The notes beneath the pieces were generated by a model. That model was not told the DNA's origin, searched no databases, and was given only the letters and a program-made list of their open reading frames with translations. Positions 51,476 through 59,135 of a stretch of 64,000 nucleotides of DNA are shown in pieces (position 1 is the first letter of the stretch; each line of letters begins with the position of its first letter). The stretch is from Deltaproteobacteria bacterium (lineage in GTDB: Bacteria > Myxococcota_A > UBA796 > GCA-2862545), in contig JAFGVK010000095.1 in assembly GCA_016938035.1 (NCBI GenBank), forward strand, positions 1 through 64,000, given 5' to 3'. Position numbers and translations under genes: made by a program.

Positions 51476-54400
51476 CTAGAGGCCCATCTGCAGCGCGCCG
51501 AGGAGCACTGCGAGGCCGAAGAAGTACACGAGGTAGGTCTGACCGTCACCGGAGTAGATCCCACGGCTGGTCTCTGCGATGGCTTCCACGGCGTCGCCGA
51601 AGCCGCGCCAGAACTTGACCGCCTGCCCGCGGAGCACCGCCCCGAAGACCCGCTCATAGGGGCGGTGGAAGTCAAAGGCGAAGTGGATCTCCTCAGGAGG
51701 AGGCGGGACCTCGCCGGCGAAGGCGATGTCGAGCTGTCCGACCCTGCGAGCCCGCGGCACGGACACCCACAGGAGCCCCGCGGAGAGGACGAACACCAGT
51801 GCGACGACGAGCATGGTCACGACGGGGTCGTAGCTGCCGAAGCTGGTCACCAGCTCGGAGCCACGCACCACCCCGCCCGGGAACACCAGCTCGCCCTCAA
51901 AGCCCAGGCCCCTGCCGCCGAGGTAGCTGTGGGCGATGGCGTTGACAGGGCTGAGCACCGCCTGCGGCCACACCGACACCAGCCCGACCAGGCCCAGCAG
52001 CGCCACCTCAGCGAGGAGGTAGGGCAGAGGCGCCTCCTTGATCTCCCGGTGCCGGGTCTTGAGCTGCCCGAGGAAGATGGTGTGGATGAAGCGGTACAGG
52101 TAGAGGAAGGCCACCAGGGACGAGAACATCATCAGCGCGGCGAGGAAGAGCCAGCCCTCCTCCACCAGCGCGTTGTAGAGCAGCCACTTGCCCACGAAGC
52201 CGCCGAGCGGGGGGACGCCAGCGAGGGCGATGATGCCGATCATCGCGATGAAGAACGAGAGGGGCATGCGCGCGATGAGCCCGCCCATCTCGTACATCTT
52301 GCGGGTGCCGGTACGGTGGATGACCCCGGCGAGCACCAAGAGGAGCATCGCCTTGAAGCCCAGGTGGTGCACGGCGTGGTACAGGCCGGCCGCCCAGCCC
52401 AGGGGGCTGAGGATCGCGACTCCAGCCACCACGTAGCCCAGCTGACCCACAGAGGAGTAGGCGAGGAGCTTCTTGGCGTCCTCCTGGAACAGGGCGAGCA
52501 GGCTCATGCCGAGCGCGGTGAGGCCACCGAGCCAGGCCACCAGGTGGTGCAACTCAAAGGTGTAGCCGCCCATCGTGAGGGCGCCTGTGCCCAGGTGGGC
52601 GAGGACCAGCACCAGGGCGAAGACCGGCACCTTGGAGATGACACCGGAGAGGAAGGCGGTGTAGACGTCGGGCGACTCGGTGTACGCGTCGGGGGCCCAG
52701 ACGTGGGCACCGACGGTCCCGATCTTGACCAGGATGCCCAGCACCAGCAGGCTCCAGGCGGCGAGCTGGGCGCTGCCGGTGAGGGCCTCCATGCCGGAGA
52801 AGCTGTCCACCCCGTGCGCGTAGCCGACCAACAGCCCGCCCAGGAGGAGGAAGCCCGCGGCCCCAGAGAACAGCATGTAGACCCAGGCGGGCCGCGCCCC
52901 CTCACGCCCCTGGGCGATGAGCAGGTACGAGGTCCAGGTCATCAGCTCCCAGCCCACAAAGAAGGTCAGGGAGTGCTCTGACTGCACCACCATCAGCACC
53001 GACGAGAGCAGGAGCAGGAACAGGCCGTGGTAGGCCCCCTTGAGCGTGGGGACCGAGAGCGCCGCGATCGCGGTGACTGTGCCGCCCGCGAGGGCCAGGG
53101 CGGTGAACAGCCCCGCGAGGGTGTTGAGCTCCAGCCCAGCACCCACCGTGACCCCCACGACCCCCAGGACCACCAGCAGCGCCAGGCCGCTGGACACCAC
53201 CGAGCTCAGCTCTCGCACCAGCACCAGGGCCAGCCCTGCGCCGAGCAGCACCGCGACCGGCAGGCTCAGGTTCGCCAGCTCTGGGAAGCGCCAGAGGGAC
53301 ATCCCCAGGCCCCCCACCAGGAGCACCGCCGCCGAGAGGGCTGGCGCGATCTGGGCGCTGACGGGCACCTGAGGGACGTCGGACTCCTCGCCCTGGTGGG
53401 CGTAGTGGAGCCACTTGAAGTAGTACCCGAACTCGAGCAGCGAGCCGAGGAGGATGGCGCCGATCCACCAAGCCCCGCCGTGGGCGCTCAGGTCGGTGAG
53501 CACCTCCCACTTCCCGAAGAAGCCGGGGAACGGGGGCAGGCCCGTGATGGCCAGCACCGCCGCGGTGAGGGTCAGGCGCTGGATGGTGCGGCCGCTGAAC
53601 ACCCCCCTCCACTCCACCAGGGAGAGCTTCTCGCCCTGCCCCGCGAGCCAGAGCAGGGCGCTCTTCGCGAAGGTGTGGTTGGCGATCAGCAGGAGCACCG
53701 GCAGCATGTGGACGTGGCCCGCGCGCACCATCGGGAGCAGCGCCACCAGCAGCCCCACCTGCGCCGAGGAGGAGTAGCCGAGCATCCGGCGGACCTGAGT
53801 CTGGCGGTTCGCCATCAGGTTGGCGCCAACAAAGGTGACCATCCCCAGGACGCTCACCGTGGTGCCCCACTCGGCGGGGAAGACCGCCAGCACCTTGTAG
53901 AAGGCGTACAGGTAGCCGTTGACGCTGGTGACGACCATCAGGGCCGAGACGCCAGGGTCCACGCCCTCGTACATGTCCAGCCCCGGGCCGTTCACCGGGA
54001 AGAGCTTGAGCTCCGCGGCGAAGGACACCAGCACCAGCATAAAGACCAGCCCGAGCGCCACCGAGAGCGCCGCGGGGCTGCCCTGGGCGAGCGCTGCCTG
54101 CATCGCGTCCAGGTTGAGGTGCCCGGTGTGCTTGTAGAGGAGGGCGATGCCCAGCAGCAAGAAGATGGACGCGGCCGAGCCCATCAGCATGTACTTGAAG
54201 CCCGCCTCCAGGGCGGAGTCCTCGCGCCCGAGCATCGCCAGGGCGTAGGTGGCGATCCCAGTGATCTCCACGAACACGAAGATGTTGAACAGGTCGCGGG
54301 TCATGAACAGGCCGAGGGCGCCCACCACCAGCGCGAGCTGCAGCGCGATGGCGCGGATGTCACCGTGCTCCTCGCGGCCCCAGAGGTAGACCGCGCCGAA

Positions 54401-54685
54401 CAGGGCGGCGCCCTGCGCGAAGAGGGCGAGCAGCCCCTCAGTCACTCCAAGGCGGAGGGCGATCCCGATCGGGGGAGCCCAGCCACCGGTCTGGATCTCG
54501 ATCGGCGCCATGCCGTGCGCGAGCTGCCAGGTCCACCAGCCGGTGAGGCCAAACATCGCCGCCAGGACCAGCAGGTGCACCGCGTGGGTGACGGAGCGCC
54601 CGAGCTTGTCGATGAGGGGCAGCAGGAAGGCCACCCCCATCGGCAGCGCGAAGAGCAGGATGGGATCGAGCAGGTTGGCTACCAC
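51476..54685 (-). CDS. Double-length MrpD/NuoL-M-type antiporter subunit (two modules fused)
   Basis: 1,069 aa from a GTG start that overlaps the MrpC-like gene by seven bases. It contains two consecutive proton-conducting modules. The first has Glu140 (IFVFVEITG) and Lys227 (AAELKLFPVNG); the second has Glu580 (FVGWELMTW) and Lys654 (LVKIGTVGAHVWAPDAY). These are the key residues of NuoL/M/N pumps. The join lies near residue 490. An extended C-terminus (PPPPEEIHFAFDFHRPYERV, then two helices) resembles the NuoL-type lateral part. Related archaeal Mbx complexes have two separate antiporter genes; here they are one. Confidence 0.9.
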   Translation of the reverse strand: MVANLLDPILLFALPMGVAFLLPLIDKLGRSVTHAVHLLVLAAMFGLTGWWTWQLAHGMAPIEIQTGGWAPPIGIALRLGVTEGLLALFAQGAALFGAVYLWGREEHGDIRAIALQLALVVGALGLFMTRDLFNIFVFVEITGIATYALAMLGREDSALEAGFKYMLMGSAASIFLLLGIALLYKHTGHLNLDAMQAALAQGSPAALSVALGLVFMLVLVSFAAELKLFPVNGPGLDMYEGVDPGVSALMVVTSVNGYLYAFYKVLAVFPAEWGTTVSVLGMVTFVGANLMANRQTQVRRMLGYSSSAQVGLLVALLPMVRAGHVHMLPVLLLIANHTFAKSALLWLAGQGEKLSLVEWRGVFSGRTIQRLTLTAAVLAITGLPPFPGFFGKWEVLTDLSAHGGAWWIGAILLGSLLEFGYYFKWLHYAHQGEESDVPQVPVSAQIAPALSAAVLLVGGLGMSLWRFPELANLSLPVAVLLGAGLALVLVRELSSVVSSGLALLVVLGVVGVTVGAGLELNTLAGLFTALALAGGTVTAIAALSVPTLKGAYHGLFLLLLSSVLMVVQSEHSLTFFVGWELMTWTSYLLIAQGREGARPAWVYMLFSGAAGFLLLGGLLVGYAHGVDSFSGMEALTGSAQLAAWSLLVLGILVKIGTVGAHVWAPDAYTESPDVYTAFLSGVISKVPVFALVLVLAHLGTGALTMGGYTFELHHLVAWLGGLTALGMSLLALFQEDAKKLLAYSSVGQLGYVVAGVAILSPLGWAAGLYHAVHHLGFKAMLLLVLAGVIHRTGTRKMYEMGGLIARMPLSFFIAMIGIIALAGVPPLGGFVGKWLLYNALVEEGWLFLAALMMFSSLVAFLYLYRFIHTIFLGQLKTRHREIKEAPLPYLLAEVALLGLVGLVSVWPQAVLSPVNAIAHSYLGGRGLGFEGELVFPGGVVRGSELVTSFGSYDPVVTMLVVALVFVLSAGLLWVSVPRARRVGQLDIAFAGEVPPPPEEIHFAFDFHRPYERVFGAVLRGQAVKFWRGFGDAVEAIAETSRGIYSGDGQTYLVYFFGLAVLLGALQMGL

Positions 54686-55059
54686 TTCAGCCTCCGGAGC
54701 TCAGCGATGTCGAGGGTCCCGCGCCGGGCGTAGATGCGCACCACATAGGAGAGCATCAGGGCGGTGACGCCCACCCCGATGACGATGGCGGTCAGGACCA
54801 GCGCCTGCACCACCGGGTCCACCACCGCGCCCTGGCGAACCATCAGGCTCTGCGCCTGCGCGAACATCCCCGCGTCATCGACGATCGGGGCGGTGGCGCC
54901 CGGCAAATAGCCCAGCGCCACCAGGAAGAGGTGGGCGCCGGTGTCGATGAGGGTGAAGGCGAGGACCATCTTGATCAGGTTCCGCTTCCACACCAGGCCC
55001 ATAAAGCCCACCAGCATCAGCGACATCGCGGCGAGATAGTAGAGGGTGAGTTCGTTCAC
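54679..55059 (-). CDS. mrpC: MrpC/NuoK-like subunit
   Basis: 126 aa from a GTG overlapping the upstream stop by four bases. Three hydrophobic helices are visible. KMVLAFTLIDTGAHLFLVAL and DPVVQALVLTAIVIGVGVTA are the typical MrpC/NuoK segments. An inserted loop of about 25 residues lies before the third helix. It forms part of the ion pathway next to the D-type subunit. Confidence 0.88.
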   Translation of the reverse strand: MNELTLYYLAAMSLMLVGFMGLVWKRNLIKMVLAFTLIDTGAHLFLVALGYLPGATAPIVDDAGMFAQAQSLMVRQGAVVDPVVQALVLTAIVIGVGVTALMLSYVVRIYARRGTLDIAELRRLKW

Positions 55060-55766
55060 GCCTGCCCCTCCTGGTGATCCGCGTCACCGGTGGAGTGGAA
55101 CATCACGTCCAGCAGCGCGGAGAGCTCAGCGCCCACCTTGATGCCGACCAGCACGTAGATGATGGGGATGAGTCCCCCGGAGAAGAGGGTGTTCCACTCG
55201 CCAAGGGGCATAAGCCCCTTGTTGGAGAGGAAGGAGCCGCCGACCGCGAGCCCGATCAGGCCGGTGAGCACGAAGCCAAAGCCGGAGAGGGACTCGAGCC
55301 AGGTCATCAGCCCGTGAGGGAGGTGCCGGTCGCGGTTCACCAGCAGGAGCATCAGCACGGCCGAGGCAACCACCGCGCCGCCCTGAAAGCCGCCACCAGG
55401 GGTGAGGTGCCCGTGCACGAAGATGTAGGCTCCAAAGACCACCAGCGGCGCGAACAGCGCGCGGGCGCCTGTGGCCAGGAACTCGCTCGCCGGCCAGGGC
55501 TGAGCGGTGGGGAGGCCGTCGCGCCGGCGCAAGACGAAGGTGGCGCCGGACACCGACGCGAAGAGCACCAGCACCTCGCCGAGGGTGTCGAAGCCTCGGT
55601 AGTTGACCACCACCGCGGTGACCAGGTTCGCGGTGTGGTTATCCGCCACGCCGTGCTGCGTGAAGTACGTCGAGAGGTATCCAGCGCTGGGCCCGAGCAG
55701 GGGCACCAGGGACCACAGGAAGAGCCCCATCACCAGGACGAAGACGCTGCCGATGAGCTGCTTCAT
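55056..55766 (-). CDS. MbhE-like domain fused to MnhB/MrpB domain
   Basis: 236 aa overlapping neighbours by four bases on both sides. The first 85 residues (VNYRGFDTLGEVLVLFASVSG) match the C-terminal MrpA segment known as MbhE. The second part has FVHGHLTPGGGFQGGAVVASA, the hallmark of MrpB/MnhB. In several membrane hydrogenase operons these are separate genes; in others they are fused. Six to seven membrane helices are expected. The subunit belongs to the sodium/proton antiporter module. Confidence 0.87.
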   Translation of the reverse strand: MKQLIGSVFVLVMGLFLWSLVPLLGPSAGYLSTYFTQHGVADNHTANLVTAVVVNYRGFDTLGEVLVLFASVSGATFVLRRRDGLPTAQPWPASEFLATGARALFAPLVVFGAYIFVHGHLTPGGGFQGGAVVASAVLMLLLVNRDRHLPHGLMTWLESLSGFGFVLTGLIGLAVGGSFLSNKGLMPLGEWNTLFSGGLIPIIYVLVGIKVGAELSALLDVMFHSTGDADHQEGQA

Positions 55767-56005
55767 TCCTCCACCTCCTGGGTGCGCCTGGTAGCCACCA
55801 GGAAGATCACGGTGGTGAGCGCGGCGCCGATCGCCGCCTCGGTCATCGCCACGTCCGGAGCGCCCATCCGCAGGAACAGGTACGAGGCCACCAGCGAGGC
55901 GAGCCCGCCCAGCAGCACCGACGACACCAGGTTCTTACAGGACATCGCCCCCACTGCGGCCACGAAAATCACCGCCACCACGACGAAGTCAATCGCGAGC
56001 ATCAT
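55763..56005 (-). CDS. DUF4040/MbhD-like small membrane subunit
   Basis: 80 aa with three hydrophobic helices and four-base overlaps at both ends. MGAPDVAMTEAAIGAALTTVIFL is the conserved core (shown here by position: residues about 47-69) of the DUF4040 part of MrpA. A second ATG lies three bases after the first. It belongs to the antiporter module. Confidence 0.85.
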   Translation of the reverse strand: MMLAIDFVVVAVIFVAAVGAMSCKNLVSSVLLGGLASLVASYLFLRMGAPDVAMTEAAIGAALTTVIFLVATRRTQEVEE

Positions 56006-56352
56006 GGCTTCTGCCCCCCGGTCAGCGCGCAGTCCTCATCGGAGGTGGTGCCGGCGACAGGCCGGACCCCCGACCGGATCGCGGCGCGCGCCAGTGCGTG
56101 TGAAGAGAGCGGGTTGGTCAAGATCACGAACAGCACCACCAGCGCGATCTTGGGGAGCCACTCCGGGTGGGTCAGTCCGAAGCCCACCAGGGTCAGGATG
56201 TTGCCCAGGGTGGTGGCCTTGGTCCCGGCGTGCAGCCGGTTGTAGACATCGGGCATGCGGTAGATGCCCAGCGCGCCCAGGAAGAGGAAGAGGGCGCCGA
56301 TGACGGCGATCACCCCCCCTGCCACACCGAGCACCGCGGTAAACGTCTCCAT
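56002..56352 (-). CDS. mrpG: MrpG/MnhG-like subunit
   Basis: 116 aa with three helices. FLFLGALGIYRMPDVYNRLHA is the typical MrpG block, and TKATTLGNILTLVG follows as expected. The C-terminus carries a soluble extension of about 25 residues. It starts three bases after the mrpF-like gene. Confidence 0.9.
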   Translation of the reverse strand: METFTAVLGVAGGVIAVIGALFLFLGALGIYRMPDVYNRLHAGTKATTLGNILTLVGFGLTHPEWLPKIALVVLFVILTNPLSSHALARAAIRSGVRPVAGTTSDEDCALTGGQKP

Positions 56353-56355
56353 GGT

Positions 56356-56616
56356 TCAGATCCCCCGGTCCAGGTAGCGGGCAAAGGCGACCACCCCGAG
56401 GAAGGAGAGGATCGCGTAGACCAGCGCCACGTCGATATAGATGGAGCGACCGACCACCAGCGCCAGCCCGACCATCATCGGGAGGGTGATGAGGGTGATG
56501 GCGTCGAGCGCCACCGCGCGGGTCGCGGCGTCAGGGCCCCGCACCAGCTGCACCGTGGCCAACATCCCCGCCAGGAGCGCGATGCCCAGGGCGACAAGCA
56601 CCAGCGTCTCAGCCAA
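56356..56616 (-). CDS. mrpF: MrpF/MnhF-like subunit
   Basis: 86 aa, three helices. VRGPDAATRAVALDAITLI is the conserved MrpF segment (RGPTxxDRVLALD in relatives), and DVALVYAILSFLGVVAFAR ends it. The start lies eight bases inside the mrpE-like gene, so translation is coupled. Confidence 0.9.
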   Translation of the reverse strand: MAETLVLVALGIALLAGMLATVQLVRGPDAATRAVALDAITLITLPMMVGLALVVGRSIYIDVALVYAILSFLGVVAFARYLDRGI

Positions 56617-57139
56617 AGATCACCTCCAGGCGCTTCTCGAAGCCACCGACGATGGCCTTGGTGGCCGCCTCGATGTCGCCGGTCTGTGCGTCGATCCAGT
56701 GGATGCAGAGCTCATCCCCGTCCACGTCCAGGGTCAGGGTCCCAGGGGTGAGGGTGATGGAATTGGCCAGCACCATCCGCCCCAGAGGGCTCTTGAGGGT
56801 CGTCTTGATGCGGACGATGCCCGGCGCGATCGGGAGCGAGGGGCTGACCACCCGTCGGGCCACGTCCAGGTTCGACAACACGATCTGCCAGATGAGGTAG
56901 GGCACGTACAGCGCGAGGCCGAGCGCCCTGCGCGGCGACAGCAGGGTGCCGCCCATCAGCGGGGGACCGTCCTCAGCCACCTTCACCGCGAAGACCGCGC
57001 CGATGGCCGCGACGAACCCGCCGACAGCGAGCTCCTGGGAAGCCAGCGTGCCGACCATCAGCACCCACAGCACCCACAGCAGGATCCAGTTGAAGACAAA
57101 CAGCACCGCTACCGGCGCCTTGATCGGAGTGTCGCTCAT
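56609..57139 (-). CDS. mrpE: MrpE/MnhE-like subunit (first gene of the complex operon)
   Basis: 176 aa from the ATG with AGGAGG seven bases upstream. Two or three N-terminal helices precede SPRRALGLALYVPYLIWQIV, then the MrpE-typical LANSITLTPGTLTLDVDGDE and a soluble C-terminal domain. It opens a 12-gene minus-strand operon in which gaps are nine bases or less or genes overlap. Confidence 0.9.
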   Translation of the reverse strand: MSDTPIKAPVAVLFVFNWILLWVLWVLMVGTLASQELAVGGFVAAIGAVFAVKVAEDGPPLMGGTLLSPRRALGLALYVPYLIWQIVLSNLDVARRVVSPSLPIAPGIVRIKTTLKSPLGRMVLANSITLTPGTLTLDVDGDELCIHWIDAQTGDIEAATKAIVGGFEKRLEVIFG

Positions 57140-57434
57140 GCGGTCGCCTCCTCGAGGTGGCGCAGGCCGCGCGCCTGCTGAGATCCCACGCGATCGCGCC
57201 TCGGGGCGCAGGACGGGGCGCGCCCAGGCCAGAAGCTCAAGATCCGTCGATTGAACGGGGAATACACGCTCATGAAGCTCCTGAGGGTCACGCCGCGGGA
57301 CTGCATAGATAGAGGTCTGCGCCCTGCTTGTCAAACGGATTACAGTTTGGTCACCAAGGGGCTGGGCGCTTGTCCCGATTCACCGAAGAGAGTAGGTGCG
57401 CACCACGGCGAGTGCATTCCACCGAGGAGTCGAC
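57140..57434. promoter_or_regulatory. Divergent control region between the respiratory operon and the rubrerythrin-like gene
   Basis: About 295 bp between divergent start codons. It contains an inverted repeat CAAAC-N8-GTTTG (57332-57349) in a locally AT-rich stretch beginning TTGTCAAACGGATTACAG, about 90 bases from the rubrerythrin-like ATG. This could be an operator. A ribosome site (GAGGAG) precedes the plus-strand gene. No promoter was confirmed. Confidence 0.4.
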
Positions 57435-57896
57435 ATGACACACGTGAAGCAGCGAACCCTGGCCGAGGTCTTTGAGCTCGCCATCGAGCGGGAGCAGTCC
57501 GCGGTGGACTTCTACACCAGCCTAGCCGAGTCCTCCGAGAACCCTGCGATGGCCAGGGCCTTTGAAGATCTGGCCAAGGAAGAGCTGGGGCACAAGGCCC
57601 GCCTTCAGAAGGCCCTGCAGCGCGGGGGCGGCATGCGGCAGGTGATGATGCCCATGGACCTGAAGATCACCGAGTTCGTCATGCCCACTGTGCCCGTGGA
57701 GACCATGAATTACGAGGACGCCATCGTCATGGCGATGCACCGGGAGCAGGCCGCCTTCCAGCTCTACTCGGACCTCTCAGAGATGATGACCGACGCCACC
57801 CTCGCCTTCCTGTTCCGCTCGCTCGCCGCCGAGGAGGCGCGCCACAGGCACCGCTTCGAGCTCGAGTACGACGAACACGTCCTAGACCAGAATTGA
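57435..57896 (+). CDS. Rubrerythrin-like diiron protein
   Basis: 153 aa from the ATG with GAGGAG upstream. A four-helix ferritin-like fold is expected: iron ligands fit Glu20, Glu50 and His53 (EELGH) in the first half, and Glu104, Glu134 and His137 (EEARHRH) in the second. It has no rubredoxin domain. A Met/Gly-rich loop (about residues 64-74) connects the halves. Such proteins handle peroxide or iron in the cytoplasm. Its position opposite the respiratory operon, whose iron-sulfur subunits are oxygen-sensitive in relatives, suggests oxidative-stress protection (inference). Confidence 0.85.
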   Translation: MTHVKQRTLAEVFELAIEREQSAVDFYTSLAESSENPAMARAFEDLAKEELGHKARLQKALQRGGGMRQVMMPMDLKITEFVMPTVPVETMNYEDAIVMAMHREQAAFQLYSDLSEMMTDATLAFLFRSLAAEEARHRHRFELEYDEHVLDQN

Positions 57897-57907
57897 GGGG
57901 CCACCTG

Positions 57908-58249
57908 ATGTCGAACCGCCTAATCCTCGTCGCGTTGCTCACCCTCAGCGCCTGCACAGTGACCCGCGACAACTACCCTGACAAGTACGCCGCGGTCTAC
58001 TGCGACCGCCTAGACGAGTGCGCCCCTGGCGACTTCGAGAACAGCTACGCGTCCTTCAAGGACTGCAAGCTGGATGTGGCCGACGACACAGAGGACAGCC
58101 TGCAGGTGATGGAGGAGTGGTTCCCCGGCTGCGAGCTGCTCCCCGATCAGGCGCGCGAGTGCCTCGATCAGATGAAGGCGGTGTCCTGCGGCGACTTCGT
58201 CTCGGGCGACTTCGACGGGAAGTGTGGCACCGAGCTGATCGACTGCTGA
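57908..58249 (+). CDS. Small cysteine-rich lipoprotein
   Basis: 113 aa, 11 bases after the rubrerythrin-like gene and probably co-transcribed. The lipobox is LLTLSAC (Cys16). The mature part has eight further Cys, with YCDRLDEC, KDCKL, PGCELL, ARECLDQ, AVSCGD, GKCG and a final DC, suggesting four disulfides. Similar short Cys-rich lipoproteins are common in myxobacteria, with unknown function. Confidence 0.78.
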   Translation: MSNRLILVALLTLSACTVTRDNYPDKYAAVYCDRLDECAPGDFENSYASFKDCKLDVADDTEDSLQVMEEWFPGCELLPDQARECLDQMKAVSCGDFVSGDFDGKCGTELIDC

Positions 58250-59135
58250 GGCCGCGGCGCGGTCATCAGGGGATGGGGCGCCGACGCGGTGATCGCGCAC
58301 CGAGCGCGTCCTGACCCAGGCGTCCGCTGAAGCGCGTGGGCCTCAGACACCCGCTCGGCGGAGCGGCGCGCCCTGTGCCGCGCTCCGAGGGACGCCTGCG
58401 GAAACACACCGCGGCCCAGCGGCCACGCGGTCCGCCGACCCGGGCGTCGCGCCCTGGAGGCCAGGGAGCCCGCTCCGGGGGGACCTCGCGAAGCCACCTC
58501 CCTGGTCCCCCCGTCGTGCCGGCGGTGCCCTGGTGCGGTGGGCTCGCCCCCCGTCACCCGGCGCCCCCCGGGGCTCATGCGCCGCGTGGCTGAGCAGCGA
58601 GAGGCTCGCCCCCCCTCACCCGGCGCCCCCCCCTCTGCGACACACCGGCCCTGTTGGCTAGTGGGTGGAGGCTGCGCCTTGGTCCGCACGCCGAGCCCTC
58701 GCCCCGTCGTGCCCGGCGGACACCGGCGCGCGGCGGGCCATGAACAAGGCCTGAGCCACCCAGCGGAGCCACTCCCTTCACCGACAGGCGATCCGGAGCA
58801 TCTCCCCGTGCCCAAGCTCTGGCGGTCTCGCGCGGTGAGACGGCGCGCCGCCTCTGAACCACCGGCTGAACGCGGTGCCTTGGAGTCCCCACGGGTGAGG
58901 CGCTGAGGTCCAGGGCGATGGCGGCGAGGAAAGGAAGGAAGCGAACGCTCGATCGCGGCGGACGCATGCGCGCGCAGCGGGCTGCCGACGAGGCCCTCGG
59001 CGTCTTGGGCCCTGCGATCCGTCACCCCCTGGTCCCAGCCACCCAGGAGGCACCGCCTCAAGCGGACCCAGGCGCAGGGATCCGCCGCTAGTGGGTATAC
59101 AGGCGACCACCGAGGCCGATAGACTCTCGCCTGAC
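58250..59135. other. 886-bp intergenic region with no supported gene
   Basis: Very GC-rich. Long reading frames exist on both strands but have no recognisable motif or ribosome site, and their composition is Arg/Pro/Gly-heavy as expected from chance frames. It contains a direct repeat of about 29 bases (58541-58632). Confidence 0.6.
58541..58632. repeat. Direct repeat of about 29 bp
   Basis: GGCTCGCCCCCC followed by TCACCCGGCGCCCCCC occurs at 58541-58569 and again at 58603-58632, about 62 bases apart, with one base difference. No open reading frame or hairpin explains it. Confidence 0.6.

Noticed and set aside
53027-54733. 568-aa plus-strand frame opposite the antiporter gene
   Set aside because: Very rich in Gln, His and Glu with no domain; the minus strand has an unmistakable transporter.
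46432-57139. Canonical NADH:quinone oxidoreductase (complex I)
   Set aside because: NuoE, F, G, A, J and N are missing, an Mrp module is present, and NuoD and NuoB carry altered motifs.
58168-59061. 297-aa minus-strand frame in the 886-bp intergenic region
   Set aside because: Overlaps the lipoprotein gene, has no ribosome site or motif, and is Arg/Pro/Gly-rich as expected by chance.
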